The position numbers were made by a program, and so were the translations under genes. 64,000 nt of DNA from Neobacillus mesonae. GTDB taxonomy: Bacteria > Bacillota > Bacilli > Paenibacillales > Paenibacillaceae. The notes under the pieces were generated by a model. That model saw nothing but the letters and a program-made list of their open reading frames with translations. It was not told the DNA's origin and did not search any database. Positions 17,409 through 27,182 of the stretch are shown here, piece by piece. Position 1 is the stretch's first letter; each line of letters opens with the position of its first letter. The stretch covers positions 1 to 64,000 of the forward strand of contig JAMBOW010000001.1 of assembly GCA_023715865.1 (NCBI GenBank), read 5' to 3'.

Positions 17409-17942
17409 ATGTCACTTCAAATAGCAATTTTGGGGATGCTTTGGGAGCACGAAGGTCATCCTTATGATATAAAAAAACGCATGCAGCGGGATGAACTCAA
17501 TAGTGTCATCTCCATCACGGATGGAGCTTTGTACTACAACTTCGAGGCTTTGTTGAAAAAAGGTTATATAGAGCAGGTCGAGGTGATCCATACAGAAAAT
17601 CGTCCGGACAAAACGATGTATGCGATAACGGAGAAGGGGAAACAAGGGCTGAGAGAAGAAATATATAAAAGTTTCAAAAAGAACAAGGATATCAAATCGT
17701 TATCCAGTGCCATTGCTTTTATGCATAGAGCAGATAGTGACCGCCTTGCCTTTCTAATCGAGGACATCATTCAGAAATTGCGTGAACGCATGGATTTAAT
17801 AGAAAGAAACAGACTAGCAGCCCCAGAGATAAATGATCTTGAGGAGATTGTTTTTCTTGCAGATTATGCTGAAAAGGGATTGCGAAACGAAATCGAATGG
17901 TTTAACAAGCTATTAGCCGTTGTCAATCGGAATAAGCTTTAA
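17409..17942 (+). CDS. PadR family transcriptional regulator
   Basis: A 177-residue PadR-type repressor. The N-terminal winged helix-turn-helix is visible (LQIAILGMLWEHEGHPYDIKKRM, with LYYNFEALLKKGYIE as wing region), followed by a helical C-terminal Vir_act_alpha_C-like dimerisation half. The ATG at 17409 is chosen as the usual family start (MSLQIAILG) and has GGCGGAGAG upstream; the frame open to 17355 lacks a site. The hydrolase gene starts 44 bp downstream in the same direction, so PadR probably controls that gene and itself in response to a phenolic or similar ligand. Confidence 0.9.
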   Translation: MSLQIAILGMLWEHEGHPYDIKKRMQRDELNSVISITDGALYYNFEALLKKGYIEQVEVIHTENRPDKTMYAITEKGKQGLREEIYKSFKKNKDIKSLSSAIAFMHRADSDRLAFLIEDIIQKLRERMDLIERNRLAAPEINDLEEIVFLADYAEKGLRNEIEWFNKLLAVVNRNKL

Positions 17943-17986
17943 TTGCGTCTATCTTATCTCCCAAATGAGTGTTCAGGAGGACAGAG

Positions 17987-18967
17987 ATGAAAGTAACAAA
18001 TAAAATGATTGATAAGCAATTAAGAGTTAAAGGTGCTTTTATGGATTTCTTTTTAAGGATGAACTCTACCAGCGAAGACAAGTGGCACATTTTCTTGCAC
18101 AAATCCAAGAAAATGATGGCTAAAAGCACGGGGGAGAATATCGAGGGTCTCATGTGCAGCGAAGAATGGATTCCCCGTAAAAACAGTGAGTTTCCATTAC
18201 GTATCCGCATATATAAACCACTTCAGCCCGCAGATCATGTTCCAGGGATCCTCTGGATACACGGTGGAGGATATGCGTTAGGAAATCCAGAGCTAAGTAA
18301 GGAGACCTACAAAAGATTAATTAAAGCCAAAAATTGCGTGATCATTGCCCCGGATTACCGACTGTCTATTGATGCACCTTACCCGGCTGCACTGGAAGAT
18401 TGTTATGATGCGCTCCTCTGGATGAAGGAGCATGCGAGTGAGTTAGGAATAAGAACGGATCAGATTATGGCAGGTGGAGAAAGTGCAGGCGGAGGACTGA
18501 CCGCAGCTCTTACGCTTTACGCAAGAGATAAAGGTGAAGTGAATATCGCTTTTCAAATGCCGCTATATCCAATGATTGATGATAGGATGCTCAATGAGTC
18601 TGCAAAGGATAATAATGCTCCCATCTGGAATTCTTCTTTTAATGAGTGGGCTTGGAAGCTGTATCTTGGTGACTTGTACGGAAAAGAGGTGCCTCCCTAT
18701 GCGGCGGCTGCCAGAGCGGCCAATTTCACTAATCTTCCGCCAACCGTTACCTTTGTAGGTGATATAGAGCCCTTTCGAGATGAGACAATTCAGTATGTTG
18801 AGCAATTAAGAAAAGCGGGTGTACCTGTCCATTTTGAGCTCTACACCGGGTGCTACCATGGATTCGATACAATTAACCCGTCTGCTGAAGTGAGTAAAAG
18901 AGCGACTGCATTCTTTATTGATACCTTTAAATATGCAGCAGATCATTATTATGCTGAGCAAGAATGA
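17987..18967 (+). CDS. Alpha/beta hydrolase (hormone-sensitive-lipase-like esterase)
   Basis: A 326-residue cytoplasmic esterase of the HSL/BFAE group. It has the oxyanion-hole motif HGGG (residues 92-95), the nucleophile elbow GGESAGGG with S166, a candidate acid in DIEPFRDE and the catalytic histidine in CYHGFD. The ATG at 17987 has CAGGAGG six bases upstream; the GTG at 17969 would place that site inside the gene. It lies 44 bp behind the PadR gene, probably as one transcription unit. It should cleave short-chain esters; the natural substrate is unknown. Confidence 0.92.
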   Translation: MKVTNKMIDKQLRVKGAFMDFFLRMNSTSEDKWHIFLHKSKKMMAKSTGENIEGLMCSEEWIPRKNSEFPLRIRIYKPLQPADHVPGILWIHGGGYALGNPELSKETYKRLIKAKNCVIIAPDYRLSIDAPYPAALEDCYDALLWMKEHASELGIRTDQIMAGGESAGGGLTAALTLYARDKGEVNIAFQMPLYPMIDDRMLNESAKDNNAPIWNSSFNEWAWKLYLGDLYGKEVPPYAAAARAANFTNLPPTVTFVGDIEPFRDETIQYVEQLRKAGVPVHFELYTGCYHGFDTINPSAEVSKRATAFFIDTFKYAADHYYAEQE

Positions 18968-19058
18968 AAGTAACACATTCCATATTTTTTATGGAGATCT
19001 TTGCTAACCGGTTAATGCTAAGGCGGTCTCATAGAATGGAAAAAAGTAAATAAAAATG

Positions 19059-19087
19059 GCCGAAACCTTCATCAGGCTCGGCTTTTT
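19059..19087. terminator. Terminator between convergent esterase and alcohol dehydrogenase genes
   Basis: GCCGA...AGGCTCGGC forms a hairpin with T5 on the right and, read on the minus strand, CCATTTTTATTT on the left. It can serve both directions. Confidence 0.75.
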
Positions 19088-19107
19088 GTCATTTTATCAC
19101 AAAGGAT

Positions 19108-20196
19108 CTACTGAACTCTTAAAATCGGTTTAATTACTTCACCGGATTTTGAAGCGTCAAAGGCTTCATTGATCTGATCAAAATCATAGAATTTCACTAA
19201 TTTATCGAACGGAAACAAACCCTTCTTATAGTAATCAATGAGCTGCGGAATAAAGATTTGAGCAACCGCATCTCCTTCAATGACTCCCATCATTGTTTTA
19301 CCCTCAGCCATAAGGTCATTATGAACATCAATGTTCATTTCCGGAGTAACACCGACGATGGCTGCTATACCAAGTGGGCGAAGGGCTTGTAATGACTGAC
19401 GAACGACAGGAGGAACTCCTGTTGTGTCGACCGCAAATTCTGTTCCGCCATGCGTAATCTCTTTTATCTCTTTGACAACATCGACCTTTGCACCGTTCAG
19501 TGAATGAGTAGCACCCAGCTCTTTTGCCAATTCAAGACGATTGTCATGAACATCTACAGCAATAATGTTTTTACATCCAATAATTTTTGCAGCCATAATC
19601 GCACTAAGTCCAACAGCACCTGCGCCATAAATGGCGATCGAAGTTCCAAATGTAGGCTGCAGCTTATTAAGTACCGTTCCAGCACCTGTTTGAATCCCGC
19701 ATCCTAATGGACCGAGCAATGCCAAATCTACGTCGTTATCCACTTTTACTACATTCCGTTCATGAGAAACGGCAAAAGTACCAAATGAAGATTGACCGAA
19801 GAAGGTTGACAGTTCTTTGCCGTCTTGTGATATCCGGTGAGTATGATCATCATTAATGCCGCCAAAGTTCAATTCATTAAATGTTTCACAAACGGTTGGA
19901 TGTCCGGTTAAGCAATTGCGGCAATGGCCGCAATGCGCAAATGACAATACGACATGATCACCGGGCCTAAGTCTTGTTACATTCTCGCCCACTTTATCTA
20001 CGATACCTGCGCCTTCGTGTCCTAATACAGCTGGAAGGGGTGCGATAGCTGCATCGCGTGCAACAGCATCGGTATGACATACCCCCGTTGCAACGATTTT
20101 TACTAACACTTCATTTGCTTTCGGTTCTGCAAGATCAACTTCTTCTATAATAAAATCTTGACCTTGACCATGAGTTACGGCTGCTTTTATTTTCAT
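19108..20196 (-). CDS. Zinc-dependent (aryl-)alcohol dehydrogenase, MDR family
   Basis: A 362-residue medium-chain dehydrogenase. Catalytic zinc ligands are C40 with H41 (GVCHTD) and H60-E61 (GHEGAG). The structural zinc lobe has C89, C92, C95 and C103. The nucleotide fold is YGAGAVGLSA, with an aspartate in AVDVHD at the end of the second strand, favouring NAD over NADP. The overall pattern is closest to benzyl/aryl-alcohol dehydrogenases, which interconvert aromatic or allylic alcohols and aldehydes. The start at 20196 has AAGAAGGGAA upstream. It is divergent from the MFS exporter gene, with the exporter promoter between them. Confidence 0.9.
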   Translation of the reverse strand: MKIKAAVTHGQGQDFIIEEVDLAEPKANEVLVKIVATGVCHTDAVARDAAIAPLPAVLGHEGAGIVDKVGENVTRLRPGDHVVLSFAHCGHCRNCLTGHPTVCETFNELNFGGINDDHTHRISQDGKELSTFFGQSSFGTFAVSHERNVVKVDNDVDLALLGPLGCGIQTGAGTVLNKLQPTFGTSIAIYGAGAVGLSAIMAAKIIGCKNIIAVDVHDNRLELAKELGATHSLNGAKVDVVKEIKEITHGGTEFAVDTTGVPPVVRQSLQALRPLGIAAIVGVTPEMNIDVHNDLMAEGKTMMGVIEGDAVAQIFIPQLIDYYKKGLFPFDKLVKFYDFDQINEAFDASKSGEVIKPILRVQ

Positions 20197-20335
20197 TGTT
20201 TAATGGATTCCCTTCTTGAGTTTGTAACAAGAATAGAAGTGCACATTCTGCATCCTTTTTATGCAATTCATCTTTACCATAGATAAGCTGATATGTTCCC
20301 TGTAGTATTTCTAATTTATACAAATAAAAAAATAC

Positions 20336-20364
20336 TTAACAAACGCAACCGAAATGCTTATAAT
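20336..20364 (+). promoter_or_regulatory. Sigma-A promoter of the Bcr/CflA-like exporter gene
   Basis: TTAACA (20336-20341), a 17-base spacer and a perfect TATAAT (20359-20364), 46 bases before the ATG. Confidence 0.85.
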
Positions 20365-20409
20365 GTTCGAAGTCTTGTTTAATTTAAGAAAGGGAAAGGT
20401 TTAAAAAGC

Positions 20410-21633
20410 ATGTTACATAACCCAACAGGAAAAGAGAGAATAGGTTTAGCCTTTCTTCTAAGTTTGTTAGGCATTTTAGGTCCATTCAATATTGATATGT
20501 ATCTTCCCAGCTTTCCTGAAATCTCTGAAGATTTAGGAGCGAGAGCATCGCTTGTTCAATTAAGTCTGACTTCGTGCCTCATCGGTCTCGCATTGGGTCA
20601 AGTGGTCGTTGGTCCGATCAGTGATGCTCGGGGGCGGAAAGCACCACTCATCATCTCGCTCAGCTTATTTGCTTTGTCATCATTATTTTGCGCGCTTGCG
20701 CCAAATATAACTATGCTTGTTCTGGCAAGATTCCTACAAGGCTTTACGGCGGCCGCAGGACTTGTCATTTCTCGCGCTGTAGTTCGGGATGTATTTGATG
20801 GAAGGGAGCTTACGAAATTTTTTGCGCTGCTCTCGGTAATCAATGCAGTAGCTCCAATGGTCGCACCGATGTCTGGAGGAGCGATATTGCTGCTGCCTTC
20901 TGCTAACTGGCAATCGATTTTCTATTTTCTAAGCTTTTTTGGATTGTTCATTGTTCTTATCATTGCAATTCGGCTTAAGGAAACTCTTCCTCCCGAAAAG
21001 CGGATGCCGAGCTCACTGGGTCACTCAGTAAAGACGATGGGCGATTTATTCAAGGATCGGACCTTTATTGGATATGCTTTGACCGTCGGATTCATCCACG
21101 GGGGAAGCTTTGCTTATGTTTCCGGAACGCCATTCGTCTATCAAGAGATATATGGAGTGTCCCCGCAAACGTTCAGCATCCTGTTCGGTATCAACGGACT
21201 CGCCATCATATTCGGCAGCTTTCTGATTGGGCGGTTTGGCGGTATTGTCCCTGAACGAACTCTGCTGCGGATCGGCGTATGGGTTGCTGTAATTGCCACA
21301 TCCCTGCTTCTGATTATGACGGCGATTCGAGGTCCTCTTTTCCTTGTCGTCCTCTTCATCTTTATTTACATGATTACCATTGGTATTGTTGCCACGAGTA
21401 CATTTACCTTAGCTATGGAGCATCAGGGACATCGCGCAGGAAGCGCCAGCGCAGTCCTCGGGTTGGTGCCGCTCTTGATCGGCTCGGCAGTATCCCCTCT
21501 CGTCGGTATAGACGAGACAACAGCTGTTCCAATGGGAGCGATATTGTTCATCTCCTCGTGTCTCGGAGCTCTTGTATTTACAAAGCTAACGGGATCAAAA
21601 AGCAGCAAGATAATCATAAGTAAAAGTGCTTGA
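20410..21633 (+). CDS. MFS multidrug exporter, Bcr/CflA family
   Basis: A 407-residue, 12-helix major facilitator transporter of drug/H+ antiporter family 1. Family signs are the start region NIDMYLPSFPEI (with the membrane-embedded D), the motif A-like GPISDARGRKAPL after helix 2 and the motif C region GLVISRAVVRDVFDG. The length matches bicyclomycin-resistance-type proteins. It has its own strong promoter and terminator, so it is probably monocistronic. Substrates of this family range from bicyclomycin and chloramphenicol to cysteine and cannot be read from the sequence. Confidence 0.92.
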   Translation: MLHNPTGKERIGLAFLLSLLGILGPFNIDMYLPSFPEISEDLGARASLVQLSLTSCLIGLALGQVVVGPISDARGRKAPLIISLSLFALSSLFCALAPNITMLVLARFLQGFTAAAGLVISRAVVRDVFDGRELTKFFALLSVINAVAPMVAPMSGGAILLLPSANWQSIFYFLSFFGLFIVLIIAIRLKETLPPEKRMPSSLGHSVKTMGDLFKDRTFIGYALTVGFIHGGSFAYVSGTPFVYQEIYGVSPQTFSILFGINGLAIIFGSFLIGRFGGIVPERTLLRIGVWVAVIATSLLLIMTAIRGPLFLVVLFIFIYMITIGIVATSTFTLAMEHQGHRAGSASAVLGLVPLLIGSAVSPLVGIDETTAVPMGAILFISSCLGALVFTKLTGSKSSKIIISKSA

Positions 21634-21682
21634 TGTGTTCACAAAACAAGGATTGCATAAAAATATTGAGCTGTATCAGTGA

Positions 21683-21708
21683 AGGCAGATGTCCAATCTG
21701 CCTTTTTT
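21683..21708 (+). terminator. Terminator of the MFS exporter gene
   Basis: GGCAGAT / ATCTGCC with a five-base loop, followed by six T. Confidence 0.9.
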
Positions 21709-21872
21709 GCTGCCTATAATTCGTTTGAAATTAATCGACTGTAAAAAGTTTCATATTATAAACACATTTCTGCCCTCTTCGTACTTGTTTGTTTATAATT
21801 TTCTTCTTCGTTTTGAACCCCGCTCCTTAAGGTTATTTATAGTATAGTCTCAGTGAAGAAAGGGGGAACCAT

Positions 21873-23768
21873 GTGTCTGATTTTATTACGGAAAGTAAGC
21901 TTTGGGAGAATCTGTTCTACAGAGCTCCTATCCCCTGTGCAATCGTGCTAGCAGAAGATGGACTATGTATAAAAGTAAACAGAGCATTGGAACATTGGCT
22001 TGGGGTAAGCAGGGAGCAAATGGAATCATCATCTTTATTCGATATTTTCGATGAACCCGTCAGTACACGGCTTGACCTTGCTTATATAGCCAGGCAGTTA
22101 AGTGCTAATGAGTGTGCCCAAATGACACACAGCTTCGTGGTTGTGGATAAACAAGGCATAGTCAGCAACGCGGAACTGAAGATCAGCCTGCTGCAGGAAG
22201 ATGCAGGATATCTTGTCATTCAATTTGTATCTCCTCAACTAAATTTCTCATTTGAACGGGAGCAGAAATTGTTGCAGGAGTATCGGGAAAGGGAACTGGA
22301 GGAATATAAGTCTCTTTTCAAATATAACCCGCTGGGTGTGGCATCGTTAGATTTGAAGGGCAACCTGCTAAGAGTAAATGATGGGCAATCATCTCTAACC
22401 GGCCATACCCAGGATGAACTATTACAAAATCACTTTTCTCCATTAATTCATCCGGACAGCATACAAAAGACAAAATATCATTTCTCTCAGGCAGTCAAAG
22501 GAATTCCACAGAAATACAATATCAAAATGCTTCATAAGAACGGGCATGCCTTTGAAGCTCATGTGATAAACGTCCCCATTATTTTGAACGGAAAAGTGGT
22601 GGGGGTTTATGGAATAACCTCCGACACAACGGAAAGCACTTTGTATCTTCAGCAAATTGAGAGTTTAAGCAAACAGCTGGAGCTCATTCTTAACACGGTT
22701 AAGGATGGCATTTTCGGTGTTGATCCTGAAGGACACATCATGTATATGAACACGGCAGGAGCTGAGCTTTTTAATCTGGATGAGAGGGCTGCAATAGGTA
22801 CTAAGCTGACCGATTATTTTATTCAAATTGATGAGAACTATTACCCATATGAAAAAGAGCAAATGCCTATTTACCAAGCGATTGTATCCTGTGAAGAAAC
22901 ATGCGCTCAGGAGGCGGTATTCGGGAAGGAGGACGGAAGTACCTTCATTGCTGAATATCAGGTTCACTCGATTATAGGTAGAAATAAGAAAGGTTCTGTG
23001 GTTGTCCTGCGAGATATGACCTCAATTAACGAGATATTGAAGGCAAAGGATGAGGCGGAAAGATCGGAGAAAGCAAAATCTGAATTTTTAGCCGTTATGA
23101 GTCATGAAATAAGAACACCCATGAACGCGATTATTGGTATGGCCACTCTACTGGCTGATACTAAACTTGATGAAGAGCAAATTAGTTACACGGACATTAT
23201 CTTAAACAGCGGTCATTCACTCGTTCAGACGCTGAGTGATATTTTGGATTTAAGCAAATTGGAATCAAGCAAGATGGATGTACATTATTCTTCATTTAGT
23301 TTTCATAACACAATGAATGAAGTACTGAATCTATTTCGTACGCAAGCGAGTGAGAAGGGAATCCTTCTAGCGAAGGAATGCGACGATACAATTCCAAACT
23401 ATTTAATTGGAGATGAAGCAAAAATCAGGCAAATACTCATCAATTTAGTTAGTAACGGGGTGAAGTTTACGAATAGCGGCAAGGTTATGGTTCGTGCTGA
23501 ATCCATTCATGTCCCTGATCGGGAACGCGTACTTTTGATAGTTCAAATTCAGGACACAGGCATTGGAATTCCTGAACATCAGGAACGCCTGCTGTTTCAG
23601 TCCTTTTCTCAATTGAATTCAGGAATGAACCGCAAATACGGCGGCACAGGTCTCGGTCTTGCCATAACCAAACGGCTTTTAGAGCTCATGGGAGGCAGTA
23701 TAAGTCTACAAAGCAAAGAAGGGGAAGGTTCGACGTTTCAGTTTTTGTTAGAATTAGAGCATCTCTGA
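21873..23768 (+). CDS. Soluble histidine kinase with three PAS domains
   Basis: A 631-residue sensor kinase with no transmembrane segment, so it senses something inside the cell. Three PAS domains cover about 11-125, 146-260 and 268-390, a short coiled linker (KAKDEAERSEKAKSEF) leads to HisKA with phospho-acceptor H411 (SHEIRTPMN), and the HATPase domain has the N box (NLVSNGVKF), G1 (DTGIGIP) and G2 (GGTGLGLAI). The GTG at 21873 is the start, behind AAGGGGGAACC. The HEIRTPMN sequence is typical of hybrid kinases, but there is no receiver domain and no response regulator gene nearby, so its partner must be encoded elsewhere. Confidence 0.93.
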   Translation: MSDFITESKLWENLFYRAPIPCAIVLAEDGLCIKVNRALEHWLGVSREQMESSSLFDIFDEPVSTRLDLAYIARQLSANECAQMTHSFVVVDKQGIVSNAELKISLLQEDAGYLVIQFVSPQLNFSFEREQKLLQEYRERELEEYKSLFKYNPLGVASLDLKGNLLRVNDGQSSLTGHTQDELLQNHFSPLIHPDSIQKTKYHFSQAVKGIPQKYNIKMLHKNGHAFEAHVINVPIILNGKVVGVYGITSDTTESTLYLQQIESLSKQLELILNTVKDGIFGVDPEGHIMYMNTAGAELFNLDERAAIGTKLTDYFIQIDENYYPYEKEQMPIYQAIVSCEETCAQEAVFGKEDGSTFIAEYQVHSIIGRNKKGSVVVLRDMTSINEILKAKDEAERSEKAKSEFLAVMSHEIRTPMNAIIGMATLLADTKLDEEQISYTDIILNSGHSLVQTLSDILDLSKLESSKMDVHYSSFSFHNTMNEVLNLFRTQASEKGILLAKECDDTIPNYLIGDEAKIRQILINLVSNGVKFTNSGKVMVRAESIHVPDRERVLLIVQIQDTGIGIPEHQERLLFQSFSQLNSGMNRKYGGTGLGLAITKRLLELMGGSISLQSKEGEGSTFQFLLELEHL

Positions 23769-23796
23769 CTTTCCTCTAACTCAGCAGTACTTGAAG

Positions 23797-23840
23797 CAGG
23801 TCAATCACGTGTATGTATACACATGATTGACCTGTTTTTT
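23797..23840 (+). terminator. Terminator of the three-PAS kinase gene
   Basis: CAGGTCAATCACGTGTAT pairs with ATACACATGATTGACCTG (one mismatch), followed by six T. Confidence 0.95.
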
Positions 23841-23903
23841 ATGAACTTCGATTGCTTGTTTATGCAAATTCTTTTAGATCTATGGATAAAAAAATAAAAT
23901 CTA

Positions 23904-23962
23904 TTGACACAATCTATGAGAGTCACTATCATGATAATGAATTGATAATGATAATTATTATC
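23904..23962 (+). promoter_or_regulatory. Promoter with Fur box for the siderophore uptake operon
   Basis: TTGACA (23904-23909), 17 bases, TATCAT (23927-23932). A 19-base Fur box follows at 23944-23962 (GATAATGATAATTATTATC), differing from the consensus GATAATGATAATCATTATC at one base. A second partial GATAAT-type half site (ATCATGATAATGA) overlaps the -10. Iron-bound Fur would cover the promoter and shut the operon off in iron-rich conditions. Confidence 0.9.
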
Positions 23963-24019
23963 GATAGTAGTTATCATTTAATAATTAATTTAAATACATA
24001 GCAGAGGTATGAGGGGGAA

Positions 24020-25057
24020 ATGGCAGTGCGTAATGTTAAAGGTTTAGTATTAATGGTTTTGATGTTTGCTCTGGTATTAGCTGGTTGTGGTACAAACTCA
24101 AGCACGACTTCGAGTGAAAGCAGCGGATCAGGAGAAGGGACGAATCAAGCTGCACAGAGTGGAGATAGCACTTCTAGTGAGCCTCAAACTAGAACGATCA
24201 AACATGTATTAGGCGACACAGAAATTACAGGTGAACCTAAACGTATCGTAGCTCTGGAATGGCTGTATGCTGAGGATGTTATGGCACTTGGTGTTCAGCC
24301 AGTGGGTATTGCTGATATTGAGGGAATGAATACCTGGGTTAATATTCCGGTAGAGATTGGCTCAGATGTAACTGATGTCGGTACTCGTCAAGAACCTAAT
24401 TTAGAAATCGTCGCTTCATTGAAGCCAGACCTTATTATCGGATTGAAATCAAACATTGAAGCAAACTACGAAGCTTTCAGTAAAATTGCACCTACACTCG
24501 TGTTTGATCCTTACCCGGCTGAAGGCGATGGAGATCAATATGAAGAAATGATCAGTACGTTCAATACGATTGCAGACGTGCTCGGTAAGCAGGATGAGGC
24601 GGAGAAAGTACTGAGTGATCTGGATCAAAGCTATGCTGATGCAAAAGCCAAGCTGGAATCAGCAGGAATGACAGAGCGACCTTTTGCGTTAGCAATGGGC
24701 TACAGTAATCAGAATGCGGTGACTTTCCGGATATCGACTGATAACTCACTGGCCGTTAAAATCCTTGAGCATATCGGACTAACGAATGCATTTAAACCTA
24801 CTCAATTCGAGGTTTACGGATTCACAACAACAGACGTAGAGGCACTGCCAGCACTACAAGATGCGAATTTCCTTCATATTATCCAAGAAAGTGATAATGT
24901 AATCGATAACCAGCTGAAGGATAATCCTGTCTGGAATGGTTTGAATTTTGTTAAAGAAGATCGTGTGTATGCCCTTGGTGGTGACATGTGGCCATACGGC
25001 GGCCCGTTGTCTGCTCAAGTCATGGCTCAGAAGACAGCTGACTTGCTTACACAATGA
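24020..25057 (+). CDS. Iron-siderophore ABC transporter substrate-binding lipoprotein
   Basis: A 345-residue class III binding protein of the FecB/YfiY/FhuD type. The signal peptide ends in the lipobox LAGC with C23 as the lipidated residue, followed by a Ser/Gly/Thr-rich tether. The first lobe starts at KHVLGDTEITGEPKRIVAL, typical of siderophore binders, and a long helix links it to the second lobe. The start is preceded by GAGGGGG. The gene lies directly behind a Fur box and overlaps the permease start (ATGA). It should deliver a ferric siderophore, most likely of hydroxamate or carboxylate type, to the fused permease. Confidence 0.93.
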   Translation: MAVRNVKGLVLMVLMFALVLAGCGTNSSTTSSESSGSGEGTNQAAQSGDSTSSEPQTRTIKHVLGDTEITGEPKRIVALEWLYAEDVMALGVQPVGIADIEGMNTWVNIPVEIGSDVTDVGTRQEPNLEIVASLKPDLIIGLKSNIEANYEAFSKIAPTLVFDPYPAEGDGDQYEEMISTFNTIADVLGKQDEAEKVLSDLDQSYADAKAKLESAGMTERPFALAMGYSNQNAVTFRISTDNSLAVKILEHIGLTNAFKPTQFEVYGFTTTDVEALPALQDANFLHIIQESDNVIDNQLKDNPVWNGLNFVKEDRVYALGGDMWPYGGPLSAQVMAQKTADLLTQ

Positions 25058-27159
25058 AATTAGGTAAACAACAGGCCAAAGGTTCCGAGCCTGTTAGCAT
25101 TCATCCAGCCCCCTCCGTTTCCGCGGGGAGGGGCTGGAAGCCGTTATGGATGCTGGCTGCGGGCCTTATATCACTGCTCGTACTTACGTTTCTCAGCCTT
25201 ACACAGGGACTAGCTGACATATCCGTCAAGACGGTAATGCAAGCGCTTCTGTCCCCTCAGGATATAGCAGAGCATCATATGATTCGCAGTGTTCGTCTGC
25301 CAAGAACCGTCATAGGTCTGCTGGCGGGAGCGGCGCTTGCTGTATCTGGGGTGCTCATGCAAACTGTAACACGTAACCCGCTCGCATCTGAGACTACGCT
25401 TGGGGTAAACGCGGGTGCTTATCTCGCTGTAGTTGCAGGAATGATATTTTGGCCTGGTCTGCAGAATCAATATGCTCTTCCTCTTGCTGTACTGGGGGGG
25501 ACGCTGGCAGCTTTGGCGGTCTTTGCACTTGCAGGTAAGTCAAGCGGTTCGCCACTTAGAATTGCATTGTCGGGGATGATAGTAACTCTGGTGCTGTCAT
25601 CGGTCACAAGCGCCTTGGTACTTCTTAATCAGCAATCGACTCAAGGTATTTTCTTGTGGGGCTCGGGCTCACTTATTCAAAATGACTGGGATGGAGTCGC
25701 TTTTACATGGCCATGGATTATTGGCGGACTCATATTACTGTACATGGGAGTAAGACAATGGGATGTTCTTACACTGAGTGAAGAATCTGCACGTTCGATT
25801 GGTCAAAAGGTCGGAACCACCCGTTTTCTGGCGATGGGCGCATCCATAGTCCTGGCCTGCGTAACCGTTAGTGTCGTCGGTCCGATCGGCTTTATCGGTC
25901 TCGTAGCGCCGCATTTGGTTCGCCTGTCCGGCGTGACCAGACATGCAGGATTGATCCCGCTTGCTGCTCTATGGGGGGCAGCGCTTCTTGTTGGAGCTGA
26001 TACGATTGCGCGTGTGTTCGTCGATGCTTATGGCGAACTGCCCGTAGGTGCTATTACGGCTATGCTTGGCGCTCCTTGTCTCATCTGGCTTGCACTTCGA
26101 GTATCCCGTTCGATGATTGGGGGAAGCGATGGCTCTGGAAGTTCGATGATGACAGGTGTCAGCCTGCGTCGTATACCATATCCAGCCTTAGTGACGTTGT
26201 TCAGCGTACTGCTTGTCTTGGTGTGGGTACTGAGTTTGATGAACGGCAGCCTGCACATTCCTTTTGCTGAAATCACTGCAGTTCTGACAGGGGGCGGTGA
26301 CGAAATGTACCGCCAAATTTTGCTCGAAAACAGACTGCCTAGGCTGCTGACAGCGGGATTATCAGGTATGGCGATTGCCGTAAGCGGAAGTCTCCTGCAA
26401 AGTGCAGTACGTAATCCGCTCGGTGATCCTCAGGTGATCGGGGTAACTAGTGGAGCAGGGGCTGGAGCATTGCTGATTATGATTGCCTTCCCGGCATTGT
26501 CGGCGGATTGGATTCCGGTTGGTGCTGTGATTGGAGGAATGGTTGCAGCGGGTCTCGTATATGCGGTTTCTTGGAAAAGAGGGCTCCATCCAACGGTTCT
26601 TACACTTGTGGGTATTGCTGTAGCTGCTTTCTTCTCCGCAATCATAAATCTATTAATTATTCATGCCGAAATTGATGTAGCGCCTGCACTATCATGGATG
26701 GCAGGCAGTACCTATAATCGAAGCTGGACCGAGGTTTTGCGTATTCTTCCAGCTATCATCATTTTGCTTCCGCTGGCCGCTTGGCTTGGCAGGAGAGTGG
26801 ATCTACTGACCTTCAGCGAGGACACATCCAGCGGTCTTGGACTTCATGTGAAGAAGACTCGTATGGGGGTGGCGGTCATTGCAGTTCTGCTTGCCTCCAT
26901 TGCTGCAGCGAATGTCGGTTCGGTTGGTTTTATCGGATTGCTTGCGCCTCATGCAGCAAGAATGCTGGTTGGCTCAAACCATCGCCAATCCATGGTTATT
27001 GCTGCCCTGGCAGGGGGAATTCTTTTGGCCGGAGCAGATTGGATTGGACGGGTGATTATCATTCCGAAGGAGCTGCCTTCCGGTATCGTAACAGCGCTGC
27101 TTGGAGCGCCGTATTTGTTATATCTGATGAGTCAAACTAATAAATTGAAGAAAAAGTAA
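25054..27159 (+). CDS. Double-length FecCD-type iron-siderophore ABC permease
   Basis: A 701-residue membrane protein made of two FecCD domains in tandem (about 35-345 and 385-695), twice the usual length of 330-350. Each half has the family landmarks: LPRTVIGLLAGAALAVSG and LPRLLTAGLSGMAIAVSG near the start, VTRNPLASETTLGVNAG and VRNPLGDPQVIGVTSG in the middle, and GFIGLVAPH / GFIGLLAPH near the end. It resembles FhuB of enterobacteria, whereas many Bacillales encode the halves separately. The start overlaps the binding-protein stop (ATGA). No ATPase gene follows; a terminator comes next, so the ATPase must be supplied from elsewhere. Confidence 0.95.
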   Translation: MKLGKQQAKGSEPVSIHPAPSVSAGRGWKPLWMLAAGLISLLVLTFLSLTQGLADISVKTVMQALLSPQDIAEHHMIRSVRLPRTVIGLLAGAALAVSGVLMQTVTRNPLASETTLGVNAGAYLAVVAGMIFWPGLQNQYALPLAVLGGTLAALAVFALAGKSSGSPLRIALSGMIVTLVLSSVTSALVLLNQQSTQGIFLWGSGSLIQNDWDGVAFTWPWIIGGLILLYMGVRQWDVLTLSEESARSIGQKVGTTRFLAMGASIVLACVTVSVVGPIGFIGLVAPHLVRLSGVTRHAGLIPLAALWGAALLVGADTIARVFVDAYGELPVGAITAMLGAPCLIWLALRVSRSMIGGSDGSGSSMMTGVSLRRIPYPALVTLFSVLLVLVWVLSLMNGSLHIPFAEITAVLTGGGDEMYRQILLENRLPRLLTAGLSGMAIAVSGSLLQSAVRNPLGDPQVIGVTSGAGAGALLIMIAFPALSADWIPVGAVIGGMVAAGLVYAVSWKRGLHPTVLTLVGIAVAAFFSAIINLLIIHAEIDVAPALSWMAGSTYNRSWTEVLRILPAIIILLPLAAWLGRRVDLLTFSEDTSSGLGLHVKKTRMGVAVIAVLLASIAAANVGSVGFIGLLAPHAARMLVGSNHRQSMVIAALAGGILLAGADWIGRVIIIPKELPSGIVTALLGAPYLLYLMSQTNKLKKK

Positions 27160-27182
27160 GCAGCGTTTGCTGTAAGATAAGT

